DNA from: Cyanobacteria bacterium CG_2015-22_32_23
Lineage (GTDB): Bacteria; Cyanobacteriota; Cyanobacteriia; Cyanobacteriales; Cyanobacteriaceae
Direction of reading: 5' to 3'
DNA length: 44,654 nucleotides
Assembly: GCA_009993045.1 (NCBI GenBank)
Contig: JAACUG010000076.1
Span: 1-44,654, forward strand
Shown here: piece after piece, positions 9,732 to 19,385 of the stretch
How the letters are laid out: the number at the start of each line of letters is the position of its first letter
How positions within the stretch are numbered: the first letter of the stretch is position 1
The notes under the pieces: generated by a model
Told to the model about the DNA's origin: nothing
What the model saw: the letters and a program-made list of their open reading frames with translations, nothing else
The model's database searches: none
Position numbers and translations under genes: made by a program

Positions 9732-12700
9732 ATGATCAAAAGTGATGAGAAAAATAAAACTTTAACAATTCCCCTTCGATTAGTTTTAATCATTCCTTTT
9801 GTGGCACAACTTATAACCGCCGTAGGATTAGTTAGTTATTTGTCTTATCGTAGCGGACAAAAAGCTGTAGAAGATATAGCAAATCAGTTAATGATCGAAA
9901 TTGGCGATCGCATAGAAGAAAATTTAGACAATTATTTACAAATACCAAAAGAAGTTACTCAAACAAACGCTTCTTTAATTAGGCAAGGAATTTTAGACGG
10001 GCAGGATTTAGATAGTTTACAAAGACATTTTATCCAACAATCTCAGATTTTTCCTCTGACGGGGGGGATGTTAATTGCCAATGAAAAACGAGATTTTTTA
10101 AATATTACCCCTTCTGTGTCCAAAAATAATCTTAGTATTAGGATGGTAGATCATCTCAAGAGTAAAAATTTATATCGTTATCAAAGTGATAATCAAGGAA
10201 ATAATCGAATCTTAAAAGAAGTTAGAAGCGAATATAATCCCCATAATGATCCACCTAGTAATCCTTGGTATCCTAAGATTAAGAAAAATCAAAAACCAAT
10301 TTGGAATATTTTTGTAAGTTTAGCGGAAGGTAAAAATAAACCGTTTTTAATTGCTGCTTATATTCAACCATTTTATGATAGTCAAAATAAATTTCAAGGA
10401 GTAATTAGTTCAGGGTTATATTTAACACAGATTGGTAACTTTCTGCAAAATCTGAATATCGGTAAAACAGGAAAAGCATTTTTAATGGATAGAAAAGGTT
10501 TGATGGTAGCCAACTCAACAAATGAAATACCTTTTATCACTGAGGCAAAAAGTGAATTACAACAAAATGTCGATCCTAATTCTCGTCGTTTAAAAGCCAA
10601 AAATAGTAAAAATAAACTTATCGCTTTAACGGCTCAATATTTACAACATAACTATTCCTTACAAGATATAACAAAAATAAAACACTTAAATTTATTTCTT
10701 GAGAATAAAAAATATTTTGTCGATGTTTTACCCGTCGGAAAAGATAATTTTAATTGGTTAACAGTGATTATTATTCCTGAATCGGATTTTATGGAAGAAA
10801 TTAGGCAAAATAATCAGATAACGATTTTATTATGTTTTCTCACTTTATTTTTAGCTATCATCATCGGTTTTATTACCACTAACGCCATCGCCAAACCTAT
10901 AAAACGCTTAAGTCATGCCAGTAATCTCATTAGACTAGGAAAGCAACCCAAAGTATTATCAGAAAATATCGTTATTAAAGAATTAAAGAATTTATCTCAC
11001 TCTTTTAACTGGATGTCTGAGCAAATTTATCAATCTTTTGATGATATTAAAATTACTTTAGAAGAGTCTGAAGAAAAATTTACGACTATTTTTTGGAAAT
11101 CACCAGATCCGATGGCTATTATAGTAGAAGAAAATCGGCATTATTTAGAAGTTAATTATAGTTTTTTACAATTATTTGAGTTTACCAAAGAAGAAGTTAT
11201 AGGCAAAACCTCAAATGATTTAAACATTATCGTTATTCCCGAACAAAAAACATTTTTTTGGGAAATTGTAGAAGCAAAAAAACCCATCAAAGATTTTGAA
11301 TTTACCTATCGTACCAAATCAGGCAAAATTGGCACAATGTTGCTTTCAGGAGAAATTTTAGACTTAAAAGGAAAATCTGTAATTTTGCTCATGTCTAAAG
11401 ATATAACTTATCGTAAACAAGTAGAAATTAAATTATTAGAAGCCAAACAAATTGCGGAAAAGGCCACTCAAGCCAAAAGTGAATTTTTAGCGAATATGAG
11501 TCACGAAATTCGTACGCCGATGAATGGTGTAATTGGCATGACGCAATTACTTTCTTTAAGTAATTTATCTGATGAGCAAAAAGATTTTGTTGATACCATT
11601 AAAGATAGTGGTGAGGCATTAATTACGATTATTAACGATATTTTAGATTTCTCAAAAATTGAATCAGGAATGTTGGAATTAGAAAAACATCCTTTTATCT
11701 TAATTGATCTGGTCAAATCTGTGTGTAATTTGTTTAAAAAACAAGCAGATGATAAAGGCATTAATTTGAGTTATGACATTGAGGAAAATTTACCTAAAAC
11801 TTTTGTAGGAGATAGTACTCGTTTGCGTCAAATCTTCTTAAATTTATTAGGAAATGCCCTTAAATTTACCCCTAGTGGGAGTATTCTTATCACCGTAAAA
11901 ATATCACCTTTAACTACTTTAAGAAAACCAGAAATAATAGAGTTATTGATAGCTGTAAAAGATACAGGAATTGGTATCGATAGCGATGGTATCAATAAAT
12001 TATTTAAAGCCTTTAGTCAAGGGGATACGTCTATTAATCGTAAATATGGCGGTACGGGGTTAGGATTAGCTATAAGTAAGAGTTTAATTGAGTTAATGGG
12101 CGGTACAATTTGGGTTGAAAGTCAAGGTAATATCGGTGGTAATCGCTCTCCTATCCCCAATTCTGAGGATTTAGGGGCTAATGAAGGTAATCGCCCCCCT
12201 GCCCCCAATTCTGGGGATTTAGAGGCTAATGAAGGTAATCGCCCCCCTGCCCCCAATTCTGAGGGAGAATTCATTGAAATGGAAGTCCCCAATGTTATAG
12301 ATTTAGGGGTAAATTATGGTACAACATTTTATTTTACCTTACCACTTTTGATAGGAGAAAATGAAGATATTAAACAAGAAAAATTATTAGAAAAAAATCT
12401 TGACAAAAATAGAGCTTTACCCATAAAAATACTGTTAGCAGAAGATAATAAAGTTAATCAAAAGGTAGCATTATTAACATTAAAAAAAATAGGTTATAGT
12501 GCTGACATTGCTAACAATGGTTTAGAAGTATTAGAGATGTTAGAAAAACAATTTTATGACGTAATTTTAATGGATATGCAAATGCCAGAAATGGATGGAA
12601 TTACTGCCACAAACTATATCCGAAAATCAGGAAAAAAACAGCCTTATATTATTGCCTTAACCGCTAATATCTTAGAAGAAGATCGTCAAAAATGCTTACA

Positions 12701-12785
12701 AATTGGCATGGATAATTATGTTAGTAAACCTATTGGTATTTTGCAGTTAAAAGAGACTTTATACAAATGTCAAGAAAGATCATAA
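9732..12785 (+). CDS. Hybrid sensor histidine kinase (dCACHE-HAMP-PAS-HisKA-HATPase-REC)
   Basis: The chosen ATG at 9732 gives [11 protein letters not shown] and then the first membrane helix. The longer frame uses a TTG at 9657 and adds a segment without features. Order for 1017 residues: helix 1 (about 16-38), extracytoplasmic dCACHE sensor, helix 2 (about 363-385), HAMP, one PAS (about 455-570), HisKA with His591 in [11 protein letters not shown], HATPase ([32 protein letters not shown]) and receiver with Asp948 in LMDMQMP. The signal is unknown; dCACHE domains usually bind small molecules. The ATPase domain carries a repeat-encoded insertion. No partner regulator gene is adjacent. It converges with proB, leaving 5 bases between stops. 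Confidence 0.93.
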   Translation: MIKSDEKNKTLTIPLRLVLIIPFVAQLITAVGLVSYLSYRSGQKAVEDIANQLMIEIGDRIEENLDNYLQIPKEVTQTNASLIRQGILDGQDLDSLQRHFIQQSQIFPLTGGMLIANEKRDFLNITPSVSKNNLSIRMVDHLKSKNLYRYQSDNQGNNRILKEVRSEYNPHNDPPSNPWYPKIKKNQKPIWNIFVSLAEGKNKPFLIAAYIQPFYDSQNKFQGVISSGLYLTQIGNFLQNLNIGKTGKAFLMDRKGLMVANSTNEIPFITEAKSELQQNVDPNSRRLKAKNSKNKLIALTAQYLQHNYSLQDITKIKHLNLFLENKKYFVDVLPVGKDNFNWLTVIIIPESDFMEEIRQNNQITILLCFLTLFLAIIIGFITTNAIAKPIKRLSHASNLIRLGKQPKVLSENIVIKELKNLSHSFNWMSEQIYQSFDDIKITLEESEEKFTTIFWKSPDPMAIIVEENRHYLEVNYSFLQLFEFTKEEVIGKTSNDLNIIVIPEQKTFFWEIVEAKKPIKDFEFTYRTKSGKIGTMLLSGEILDLKGKSVILLMSKDITYRKQVEIKLLEAKQIAEKATQAKSEFLANMSHEIRTPMNGVIGMTQLLSLSNLSDEQKDFVDTIKDSGEALITIINDILDFSKIESGMLELEKHPFILIDLVKSVCNLFKKQADDKGINLSYDIEENLPKTFVGDSTRLRQIFLNLLGNALKFTPSGSILITVKISPLTTLRKPEIIELLIAVKDTGIGIDSDGINKLFKAFSQGDTSINRKYGGTGLGLAISKSLIELMGGTIWVESQGNIGGNRSPIPNSEDLGANEGNRPPAPNSGDLEANEGNRPPAPNSEGEFIEMEVPNVIDLGVNYGTTFYFTLPLLIGENEDIKQEKLLEKNLDKNRALPIKILLAEDNKVNQKVALLTLKKIGYSADIANNGLEVLEMLEKQFYDVILMDMQMPEMDGITATNYIRKSGKKQPYIIALTANILEEDRQKCLQIGMDNYVSKPIGILQLKETLYKCQERS
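12138..12313 (+). repeat. Three translated copies of the palindromic repeat inside the second kinase gene
   Basis: Three related units read in frame as [32 protein letters not shown] and [19 protein letters not shown]. The second and third begin with identical DNA (TCGCCCCCCTGCCCCCAATT). They occupy the same loop of the ATPase domain as the repeats at 6304-6451, but copy number and order differ, so the loop is evolving by repeat gain and loss. Confidence 0.85.
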
Positions 12786-12790
12786 TTGAT

Positions 12791-13897
12791 TTAATCAAAA
12801 ACCACTAAATTATCTCTATGAATAACCGTTCCCGAACCATAATAACCTAAAATATTAACAATATCAGCAGAGTTTTTCCCTTGAATTTTTGTCAATTCTT
12901 GATAATTATAATTAACGATACCTTTACCGATTTCTTTCCCTTGAAAATCAACTAAATTTACCGCCTCCGATGTACTAAATTCCCCTTCAATTTTAGTTAT
13001 TCCTGCCGCTAATAAAGATTTTCCACTATATAAAGCCTTAACCGCACCATTATCTAAAGATATTTTTCCCATAGATACTAAACCGTTAGCAATCCATCTT
13101 TTACGGGCATTTTCTGTCTTGGGTTGTGCCTCAAATTTAGTACCAATAGCTTCTCCTGCTAAGATTTTAAAGATATTATCAGGGTTTTTACCGTTAGTTA
13201 TTACCGTTGTTACCCCCGCACTAGAAGCAATTTTTGCGGCGCGTAATTTAGTTATCATACCTCCTGTTCCCCAACCAGTTGCACTATTAGTTACATCTAC
13301 TTGTAAATTAGCAAATTCTTCACTATTAACTAAATCTATAGGTGTCGCTGAAGGTACAACACGAGGATCTGCGGAATAGAGTTTATCCACATCCGTTAAT
13401 AAAAATAACCAATCCGCTTCTACTAAACTCGCTACTAAAGCTGACAATGTATCGTTATCACCGAATTTTAATTCTTCTGTGGCTACTGTATCATTTTCAT
13501 TGACAATAGGAATTACTCCTAATTCTAATAAAGCATTAAAAGTGTTACTAGCATTAACATAACAACTACGCTCCATTAAATCTCGTCTGGTGAGCAAAAT
13601 TTGAGCTATAGGTTGCCCTAAATGGTTAAATAAGTCATCATAGACTCTAATCAATCTTCCTTGCCCTACCGCCGCAATAGCTTGTTTTAAATTAATATTT
13701 TTCGGGCGTTGTGTCAAGTTCAATCTACCACAACCAACCCCAACCGCTCCAGAAGATACTAAAATTACTTGATAGCCTTTTTGACGTAAATTGCTTAAAG
13801 TTTCCACTAAAGAGGCAATGGTAGAAAGGGCTAAATTTCCAGTTTCTGGGCGAGTCAAGCTAGATGTACCGATTTTGATAACGATGGTTTGTGTCAT
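12791..13897 (-). CDS. proB: Glutamate 5-kinase
   Basis: It phosphorylates L-glutamate to gamma-glutamyl phosphate, the first step of proline synthesis, in the cytosol. The 368-residue protein has the amino-acid-kinase fold: IKIGTSSLT (7-15), [41 protein letters not shown] and the GTGGM..K segment ([13 protein letters not shown]). A C-terminal PUA domain (about 272-355) follows, including [19 protein letters not shown]. Full family length. proA is not adjacent. Feedback inhibition by proline is known for the family but not visible here. Confidence 0.96.
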   Translation of the reverse strand: MTQTIVIKIGTSSLTRPETGNLALSTIASLVETLSNLRQKGYQVILVSSGAVGVGCGRLNLTQRPKNINLKQAIAAVGQGRLIRVYDDLFNHLGQPIAQILLTRRDLMERSCYVNASNTFNALLELGVIPIVNENDTVATEELKFGDNDTLSALVASLVEADWLFLLTDVDKLYSADPRVVPSATPIDLVNSEEFANLQVDVTNSATGWGTGGMITKLRAAKIASSAGVTTVITNGKNPDNIFKILAGEAIGTKFEAQPKTENARKRWIANGLVSMGKISLDNGAVKALYSGKSLLAAGITKIEGEFSTSEAVNLVDFQGKEIGKGIVNYNYQELTKIQGKNSADIVNILGYYGSGTVIHRDNLVVFD

Positions 13898-14133
13898 GGT
13901 TGAGAGTGAAGAATTATTTTAGCTTTAAGTTTTCAGGTGTCAGCTTTCAGAGATGATTAGATTTATTTTTGAATCTTTAATTAGGGTGTAGTTATAGCAG
14001 TAAAAAAGCTATAAAAATAAAAGGTTTTAAACACAACATAATATATCAAACAATGTACAATTTTAAGAATTTTTATTTACAAGCTATATACTACTATTTT
14101 TGTAATAAGACGTATTTGAAGAATTAGAAATTA

Positions 14134-14266
14134 CTCCTATCTCCTAACTCCTAACTCCTATCTCCTAACTCCTATCTCCTATCTCCTATCTCCTAACTCC
14201 TAACTCCTATCTCCTATCTCCTATCTCCTAACTCCTAACTCCTATCTCCTATCTCCTAACTCCTAA
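14134..14266. repeat. Heptamer array, 19 copies of CTCCTAT/CTCCTAA
   Basis: Exactly 133 bases consist of 19 uninterrupted heptamers with only the last base varying (T or A). It lies in the 482-base gap between the divergent proB and glycosyltransferase genes. The same family in opposite orientation (GGAGATA/GGAGATG) forms the array at 32806-32931. The rest of this gap is AT-rich and shows no gene. Confidence 0.97.
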
Positions 14267-14379
14267 TTCATAATTCTTTGTGCAAGAAATTTACTTAAAT
14301 TGACCAAGAAGGTAGATAATTGTTAACAAACTTACATAAAATTTAGTTTAAGTTAATATTTTAGTTAAAACGGAATTGA

Positions 14380-15510
14380 ATGCACATCGCTTGGCTTGGA
14401 AAAAAAACCCCTTTTTGCGGTAACGTAACCTACAGCAGAGAAATCACCAACGCTTTATTAGATAGAGGTTATAAAGTTAGTTTTCTTCATTTTAGCGAAG
14501 AAAGTAACGAATCTAGCCCCGAAAACTATGTTGCGGAAGTTAATCTTCCTTTTCTCTACAAGTCTCAAATTTATACTATTCATAGCCCTAAATCTACTAA
14601 AATATTATTGCGATCGCTAAAAGAGTTACAACCAGATTTAGTTCATGCTTCCTTAACCTTATCACCCTTAGACTTTGCGTTACCAGAAATTTGTCAAAAG
14701 TTAAAAATTCCCTTAGTGGCAACTTTTCATCCGCCTTTTGATAGTCATTGGCGTAATATCAAATCTAGCACTCAATATTTGACTTATAAACTTTATGCAC
14801 CTTCTTTGGCAAAATATGATCAAACTATTGTATTTTCAGATTTACAACGAGATTTACTGATACAATTAGGTGTACCTGCGGAAAAATTAGTCATTATTCC
14901 TAATGGTGTCGATACAGAAAAATATACATCAGGCAAGTCTTTTTTTAAGGAAAAATATCCCCATCATCAACTATACGTTTATCAAGGGCGCATAGCGGTG
15001 GAGAAAAATGTTGAGTCTTTGTTAAAGGCTTGGAAACAAGCTAACATGAAACAAAATGCAAAACTCTTAATTATCGGTGATGGACATTTAACTCCCACCT
15101 TAAAATCTTTATATCACGAAGAAGATGGTGTAATCTGGTTAGGTGCTATAGTCGATGATGAAAAACGCATTGATATTTTAAGAAGTGCTGATGTTTTTGT
15201 TTTACCTTCTTTAGTAGAGGGATTATCTTTATCTTTATTAGAAGCAATGGCTTGTGGTTTGGCTTGTATTGCTACTGATGCTGGTGCTGATGGTGAAGTG
15301 TTAATTAATGCAGGAGTAGTTTTAAGTACTCAAGAAGTTACTACTCAACTAAAAACTATTTTACCTTTATTTGTTCATCATCCCGAAATGTCGAATTTAT
15401 TGGGCAAAAAAGCGAGAAATCGAGTTTTAGAAAAATATACTTTAAGTGATAATCTCACGAAATTGGAAGAATTATATAATCAATTACCTTGTAGAAAAAA
15501 GTTTTTTTAA
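14380..15510 (+). CDS. GT4-family glycosyltransferase (GT-B fold)
   Basis: A retaining glycosyltransferase that moves a sugar from a nucleotide donor to an unknown acceptor, probably a lipid or polysaccharide at the inner membrane face. The N-terminal Rossmann half begins MHIAWLGKKTPFCGNVTYSREI. The C-terminal donor half has IPNGVDTEKY, YQGRIAVEKNVESLL, LLIIGDGH and the EX7E motif in PSLVEGLSLSLLEAMACG (first and last Glu). At 376 residues it is typical GT4 length, with no signal peptide or membrane helix. ATG at 14380 opens directly with the fold. It stands alone, so the product cannot be assigned. Confidence 0.88.
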   Translation: MHIAWLGKKTPFCGNVTYSREITNALLDRGYKVSFLHFSEESNESSPENYVAEVNLPFLYKSQIYTIHSPKSTKILLRSLKELQPDLVHASLTLSPLDFALPEICQKLKIPLVATFHPPFDSHWRNIKSSTQYLTYKLYAPSLAKYDQTIVFSDLQRDLLIQLGVPAEKLVIIPNGVDTEKYTSGKSFFKEKYPHHQLYVYQGRIAVEKNVESLLKAWKQANMKQNAKLLIIGDGHLTPTLKSLYHEEDGVIWLGAIVDDEKRIDILRSADVFVLPSLVEGLSLSLLEAMACGLACIATDAGADGEVLINAGVVLSTQEVTTQLKTILPLFVHHPEMSNLLGKKARNRVLEKYTLSDNLTKLEELYNQLPCRKKFF

Positions 15511-15744
15511 ATGTATGTAAAGTTGTTAATAAATTTCATTTTTCTAGTTACAACTAATTTTTTTTTAAGGAATTTTTGAATAAAAGTAGCAGAAATCATA
15601 CTCTATGAACTAACTAAATATTTCAAAAAAGTACTTATTTAAAATTAAAAGTTTCTCCCTTATTTAACCGTTAATTAAAACTTATATATTATCATAATTG
15701 TTATTTTTTGCTTTAACTTAATATCATCAATATTTTATAAAAAA

Positions 15745-16245
15745 TTATATTTTGTCACCATTTTTATTGATAATCTTTAAAAGATTAATAAGCTGAATTT
15801 TTACCGATTTATGACTATATTCATCATTAGGGTGAGGAGGTTGCCCAGGTTTCTGAAAATAAGGGCGATCGCCTGTCATTTGTCCTGACTTCAAATCAAC
15901 TTCTTTCACAAATTCATAAAAGAAATTATCATTATTTATAACCTCTTCAATCATTAAAGATAAAGCCTTTAAAGGAGTGTCTTGATAACGACTAATTTTA
16001 TCATCTTCATTATTCACATAATCTTGTAAAACGGCTTGTAAAGCCCCTGATAAATCCTGTAAATTATTATTAATAAAAAAAATTATCTCTGTTTTTAATT
16101 GTAGGATTTTTGGCACTGGAGATTCCCCTTTTAAAAAGTTACCTCCTTCTCTACCAATTAATTCTGCTAAAGAGAATTTTCGATGCTCAATAATATCTGT
16201 TTGTAAATCAATATCTTGTGATGAATTTTCTTCAGAATTAGTCAT
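15745..16245 (-). CDS. Hypothetical protein, 166 residues
   Basis: Not recognised. The protein is acidic at the N-terminus (MTNSEENSSQDIDLQTDI), followed by helix-rich sequence, a GDRPYFQKPGQPPHPNDEYSHKS linker-like stretch (quoted in part: PYFQKPGQPPHPNDE) and a C-terminal amphipathic helix. No signal peptide or membrane helix. It is an isolated minus-strand gene in an AT-rich neighbourhood, with an internal HIP1 site near 15866, which suggests long residence in the genome. Codon pattern and the single long open frame support a real gene. Confidence 0.6.
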   Translation of the reverse strand: MTNSEENSSQDIDLQTDIIEHRKFSLAELIGREGGNFLKGESPVPKILQLKTEIIFFINNNLQDLSGALQAVLQDYVNNEDDKISRYQDTPLKALSLMIEEVINNDNFFYEFVKEVDLKSGQMTGDRPYFQKPGQPPHPNDEYSHKSVKIQLINLLKIINKNGDKI

Positions 16246-16409
16246 AATTATTTTTCCCTAAACTATCTATTTTTATCTTAAATTAAACTATCATTTATTA
16301 GCTACTTCCTTTTTTATAACATTGAGAAGAATAAGTAACAAAAAAGTAAAGCAAAAAATGGTAAATTAGTATAGAAATCTTAAAATAACTCTTACCTATC
16401 AACTAAAAT

Positions 16410-17282
16410 ATGGAATGTATCGTCAATCGTCGGGCGAAATTTAGTGCGAGTCATCGTTACTGGTTGCCAGAGTTATCAGAAACGGAAAATCAAAATAAAT
16501 TTGGTGCGAATAGTCGTTTTCCGGGTCACGGTCATAACTATGTGTTATATGTATCTATTATGGGTGAATTAGATAAATATGGCATGGTACAAAATCTTTC
16601 TAACGTCAAGAAAGTTATTAAACAGGAAGTTACTAGCCAGTTAGACTATAGCTATCTTAATGATACATGGGCAGAATTTCAGGTAACACTCCCTACCACC
16701 GAAAACATCGCTAAAGTAATATGGGAACGTTTGTCACCTCATTTACCATTAGTAGATATACAATTATACGAACACTCAAGCCTTTGGGTTAATTATCAAG
16801 GAAAAAATATGGAAGCCACTTTAACTGTTCAAACTCATTTTAGCGCCGCTCATCGTCTTGCGTTACCTGAATTAAGTTTTGAAGCAAATAGCGAAATTTA
16901 TGGTAAATGTGCTCGTCCGAATGGTCACGGACACAACTATCATTTAGAAGTATCAGTAACGGGTGAAATGGATTCTCGTACTGGTATGATTATTGATTTA
17001 GTTGCCTTGCAAAAAGTTATTGATGATTATGTAGTCGAACCGTTTGATCATACCTTTCTCAATAAAGATATTCCTTACTTTGCAACGGTTGTGCCGACTG
17101 CCGAAAATATCGCTGTTTATATTGCTCAATTATTACAAGAACCTATCAGTAAACTAGGCGCAGAACTTGATAAAGTGAAATTAATTGAAAGTCCTAATAA
17201 TTCTTGTGAAATTTTCTGTCGTAAATCCTCTTTAAATAATTCATCTAAGAATATGTCCAAGACACAACCTGTTTTAGTGTAA
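16410..17282 (+). CDS. Tandem 6-pyruvoyl-tetrahydropterin synthase / QueD-like protein
   Basis: Two PTPS/QueD domains are fused in 290 residues; single-domain members have about 120-140. The family converts dihydroneopterin triphosphate to 6-pyruvoyl or 6-carboxy tetrahydropterin. Domain 2 (about 135-272) is complete: zinc histidines His148, His173 and His175, catalytic Cys167 (in YGKCARPNGHGHNY), His214 (FDHTFLN) and Glu260 (LIES). Domain 1 (1-130) keeps the zinc ligands His15, His40 and His42 and a Glu121, but has Asn34 where Cys167 aligns and Tyr80 where His214 aligns, so it is predicted to be non-catalytic. The role may be queuosine precursor or biopterin synthesis; queA lies 9 kb away but in another transcription unit. 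Confidence 0.88.
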   Translation: MECIVNRRAKFSASHRYWLPELSETENQNKFGANSRFPGHGHNYVLYVSIMGELDKYGMVQNLSNVKKVIKQEVTSQLDYSYLNDTWAEFQVTLPTTENIAKVIWERLSPHLPLVDIQLYEHSSLWVNYQGKNMEATLTVQTHFSAAHRLALPELSFEANSEIYGKCARPNGHGHNYHLEVSVTGEMDSRTGMIIDLVALQKVIDDYVVEPFDHTFLNKDIPYFATVVPTAENIAVYIAQLLQEPISKLGAELDKVKLIESPNNSCEIFCRKSSLNNSSKNMSKTQPVLV

Positions 17283-17315
17283 ATTGACAAACATTAGCAT
17301 TTTTTTTGTAAAGCT

Positions 17316-17810
17316 ATGATCAAACCTAATTATTTTTATCTCATGGCTTTACTTACTACTATTATCGGTTTATTACCAAAGGTTGTTAGTAGTCAAGAAT
17401 CGAAAATTATCAATCCTGATAATAGCCATCAATACTTTCTCACAGACATTATGTCTTGGCAAGAGGCAAAAATTTTAGCCGAAAAATTAGGTGGGTATTT
17501 AGTCACTATTAATGATTCTCAAGAGAATGAATGGTTAGTTAAAACATTTATCAAACAAGATACCGATTTTTTATGGATTGGTTTGACGGATTTTCAAGAA
17601 GAAGGGCGTTTTATTTGGAGCAATGATCAAGAAGTTACATATATAAACTGGTCAGAAGGTGAGCCCAATAATAACCCACTTCAAGGAGGAGAAGATTTTG
17701 CCGTTTTAAACGGTTTTAACAATCCTTTTAAGCGTTTAGTCGGCACTTGGAGTGACGCGCCAGAGAAGGCAAGACTACGAGGAATTGTCGAAATTCCCTT
17801 GTCAAATTAA
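17316..17810 (+). CDS. Secreted C-type lectin domain protein
   Basis: Residues 1-26 look like a Sec signal peptide (MIKPNYF..LLTTIIGLLPKVVSSQES). The rest is a single C-type lectin fold: opening YFLTDIMSWQEAKILAEKLGGYLVTI (quoted in part: SWQEAKILAEKLGGYLVTI), WIGLTDFQEEG, WSEGEPNN with the EPN sugar/Ca2+ motif typical of mannose-type specificity, and TWSDAPE..GIVE at the WND position. There are few cysteines, unlike animal lectins. It is predicted to bind carbohydrate outside the cytoplasm. It starts 34 bases after the PTPS-like gene and may be co-transcribed with it. It converges with the RlpA-like gene. Confidence 0.82.
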   Translation: MIKPNYFYLMALLTTIIGLLPKVVSSQESKIINPDNSHQYFLTDIMSWQEAKILAEKLGGYLVTINDSQENEWLVKTFIKQDTDFLWIGLTDFQEEGRFIWSNDQEVTYINWSEGEPNNNPLQGGEDFAVLNGFNNPFKRLVGTWSDAPEKARLRGIVEIPLSN

Positions 17811-17825
17811 CGTATCTTGTTAGTG

Positions 17826-18164
17826 TTAAATCTTGGAAACTTGAACGGAAATACTACCTTTTTTAAGGCTACTTAATTGACGGAAAAGCCCTTTAGATAA
17901 ATCGAGAGAGCAATTACATTTATCCCTAACTACACCAGTAACGCAACGATTTTGATGACAAATACGCAAATTAGTACCAATTTTAAATCGGTTACTAGCC
18001 ACTGTGTTAGAATTTTGACTAAATCTTTGCCCATTAGCCATTTTTTTTCCTTGATAAGAATCAGAATAATAAGTAGCTGTAGTCCCAGCTATAGCGTGAG
18101 CAGGTGACAAGATAAAGCTAGAAACAATTAAAAGTTTAGTAATTAGTGTATTTTTTAAATTCAT
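17826..18164 (-). CDS. RlpA-like double-psi beta-barrel secreted protein
   Basis: The ATG at 18164 gives MNLKNTLITKLLIVSSFILSPAHAIAG, a clear signal peptide with an AHA cleavage box (quoted in part: LIVSSFILSPAHA). A start at 18188 would add eight residues. The mature part of about 85 residues has the RlpA pattern ATYYSDSYQGKKMANGQRF, FKIGTNLRI and LDLSKGLFRQL. In lytic-transglycosylase RlpA an essential histidine precedes the (F/L)GT motif (AH.TLPFGT); here the segment is ASNRFKIGT, so that histidine is absent. Four cysteines (CHQNRC, CNC) suggest disulfides as in barwin/expansin-like barrels. A non-catalytic wall-binding role is plausible but unproven. Confidence 0.75.
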   Translation of the reverse strand: MNLKNTLITKLLIVSSFILSPAHAIAGTTATYYSDSYQGKKMANGQRFSQNSNTVASNRFKIGTNLRICHQNRCVTGVVRDKCNCSLDLSKGLFRQLSSLKKGSISVQVSKI

Positions 18165-18481
18165 AGTTAAATAGGTAAAAGTACTCACTAAGTCTAGCGT
18201 AAAAAAAATAAACTATCAACTTATCAATATAATCAGCGAAACTTATCTATTTTTTGTCTATATTTGAGTTAAAGTTTTGAATATAGCAAAACAGGAGAAG
18301 ATAGTATAAAAGACAAAGAAAAAATATATAGAATAATAACTTTTTCAGCTTTCCAAATATCTCCATCAACTCGTTTTCGGCTATACCTTGACAAGATAAA
18401 TTTTTCATAGATAAGTAAAGATTTTTTTTGTTGCTCGATTATGTATCATTCAAGGGTAAATGTAACCACAGAGGGGAAAAA

Positions 18482-19315
18482 ATGATTTATTTTTGGCAGG
18501 AAGTATATAATTTTTGTTGGCAAATAACCCACCGCATCGGAGAAAAGTTATTAGAAGATTTTGCCAAACTAGAGGCAACTCGTAAAAGTGATGGTAGTCT
18601 AGTTACCGAAGCAGATAAATGGGCAGATTCTGAATTTAGAAAAGCCATTAGGCAATGTTTTCCCACCCACGGCATTTTAACAGAAGAAACCGAACATATT
18701 TTACCTTATACAGATTGGTGTTGGGTGATTGATCCCATTGACGGTACAACTAATTTTACTAGAGGAATTCCCATTTGGGGTATTTCTATTGGCTTACTTT
18801 ATCAAGGAATACCAGTATTTGGATTTGTCCATTTTCCCCAAATTCAGCAAACCTATCACGGTTATTTTTGTGAAAATACACATTTAAGTAGCCCCAAAGG
18901 TGCTTATCTTAATAATACTCGGATTTATACCAGTCATGATCAACCTAGTTTTAATCATGTTTTTATGTTATGCAATCGAAGTTTAGACATCTTGCAACAT
19001 AATCTTCCCTGTAAAATTAGGATTACTGGAGTAACCAGCTATGACATAATCTCAGTGGCTTGTGGTGCTACACTAGGAGTCATCGAAGCAAGTCCAAAAA
19101 TTTGGGATATTGCTGGAGCTTATCCTATTTTAAGGGCGGCTGGAGGAAATTTAGTTCATCTTGAGCAAAAAGTCAGTTTTCCCTTAACCAAAGGATTAAA
19201 TTATGGTGAAGTCAGTTTCCCTTGTTTAGCGGTGGCAAGAGACAATTTGATTCCTATTTTTCAACCTTTTACTGAATTTATTAATAAAAAAGAATTAATT
19301 ACTCATAATCAATAG
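18482..19315 (+). CDS. Inositol monophosphatase family protein
   Basis: A Mg2+-dependent, Li+-sensitive-type phosphatase for inositol 1-phosphate or related sugar phosphates, cytosolic. The ATG at 18482 is preceded by GAGGGGAAAA, a good ribosome-binding site; the longer frame starts at a TTG with no support. The protein has 277 residues with the metal site: EETEH, DPIDGTTNFTRG (motif 1) and WDIAGAYPILRAAGG (motif 2). A possible -35 TTGACA lies near 18389. Substrate cannot be determined; related cyanobacterial enzymes act on inositol, histidinol or fructose phosphates. Confidence 0.9.
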   Translation: MIYFWQEVYNFCWQITHRIGEKLLEDFAKLEATRKSDGSLVTEADKWADSEFRKAIRQCFPTHGILTEETEHILPYTDWCWVIDPIDGTTNFTRGIPIWGISIGLLYQGIPVFGFVHFPQIQQTYHGYFCENTHLSSPKGAYLNNTRIYTSHDQPSFNHVFMLCNRSLDILQHNLPCKIRITGVTSYDIISVACGATLGVIEASPKIWDIAGAYPILRAAGGNLVHLEQKVSFPLTKGLNYGEVSFPCLAVARDNLIPIFQPFTEFINKKELITHNQ

Positions 19316-19385
19316 GCTTTAATCTTTGTCACTATTATTTTATTTATTGTCAAGAGAAAAAAATATCGTTATTTTTACGTTTTAT

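Noticed and set aside
14134-14266. CRISPR array
   Set aside because: The heptamers are contiguous with no unique spacers, and no cas genes are present.
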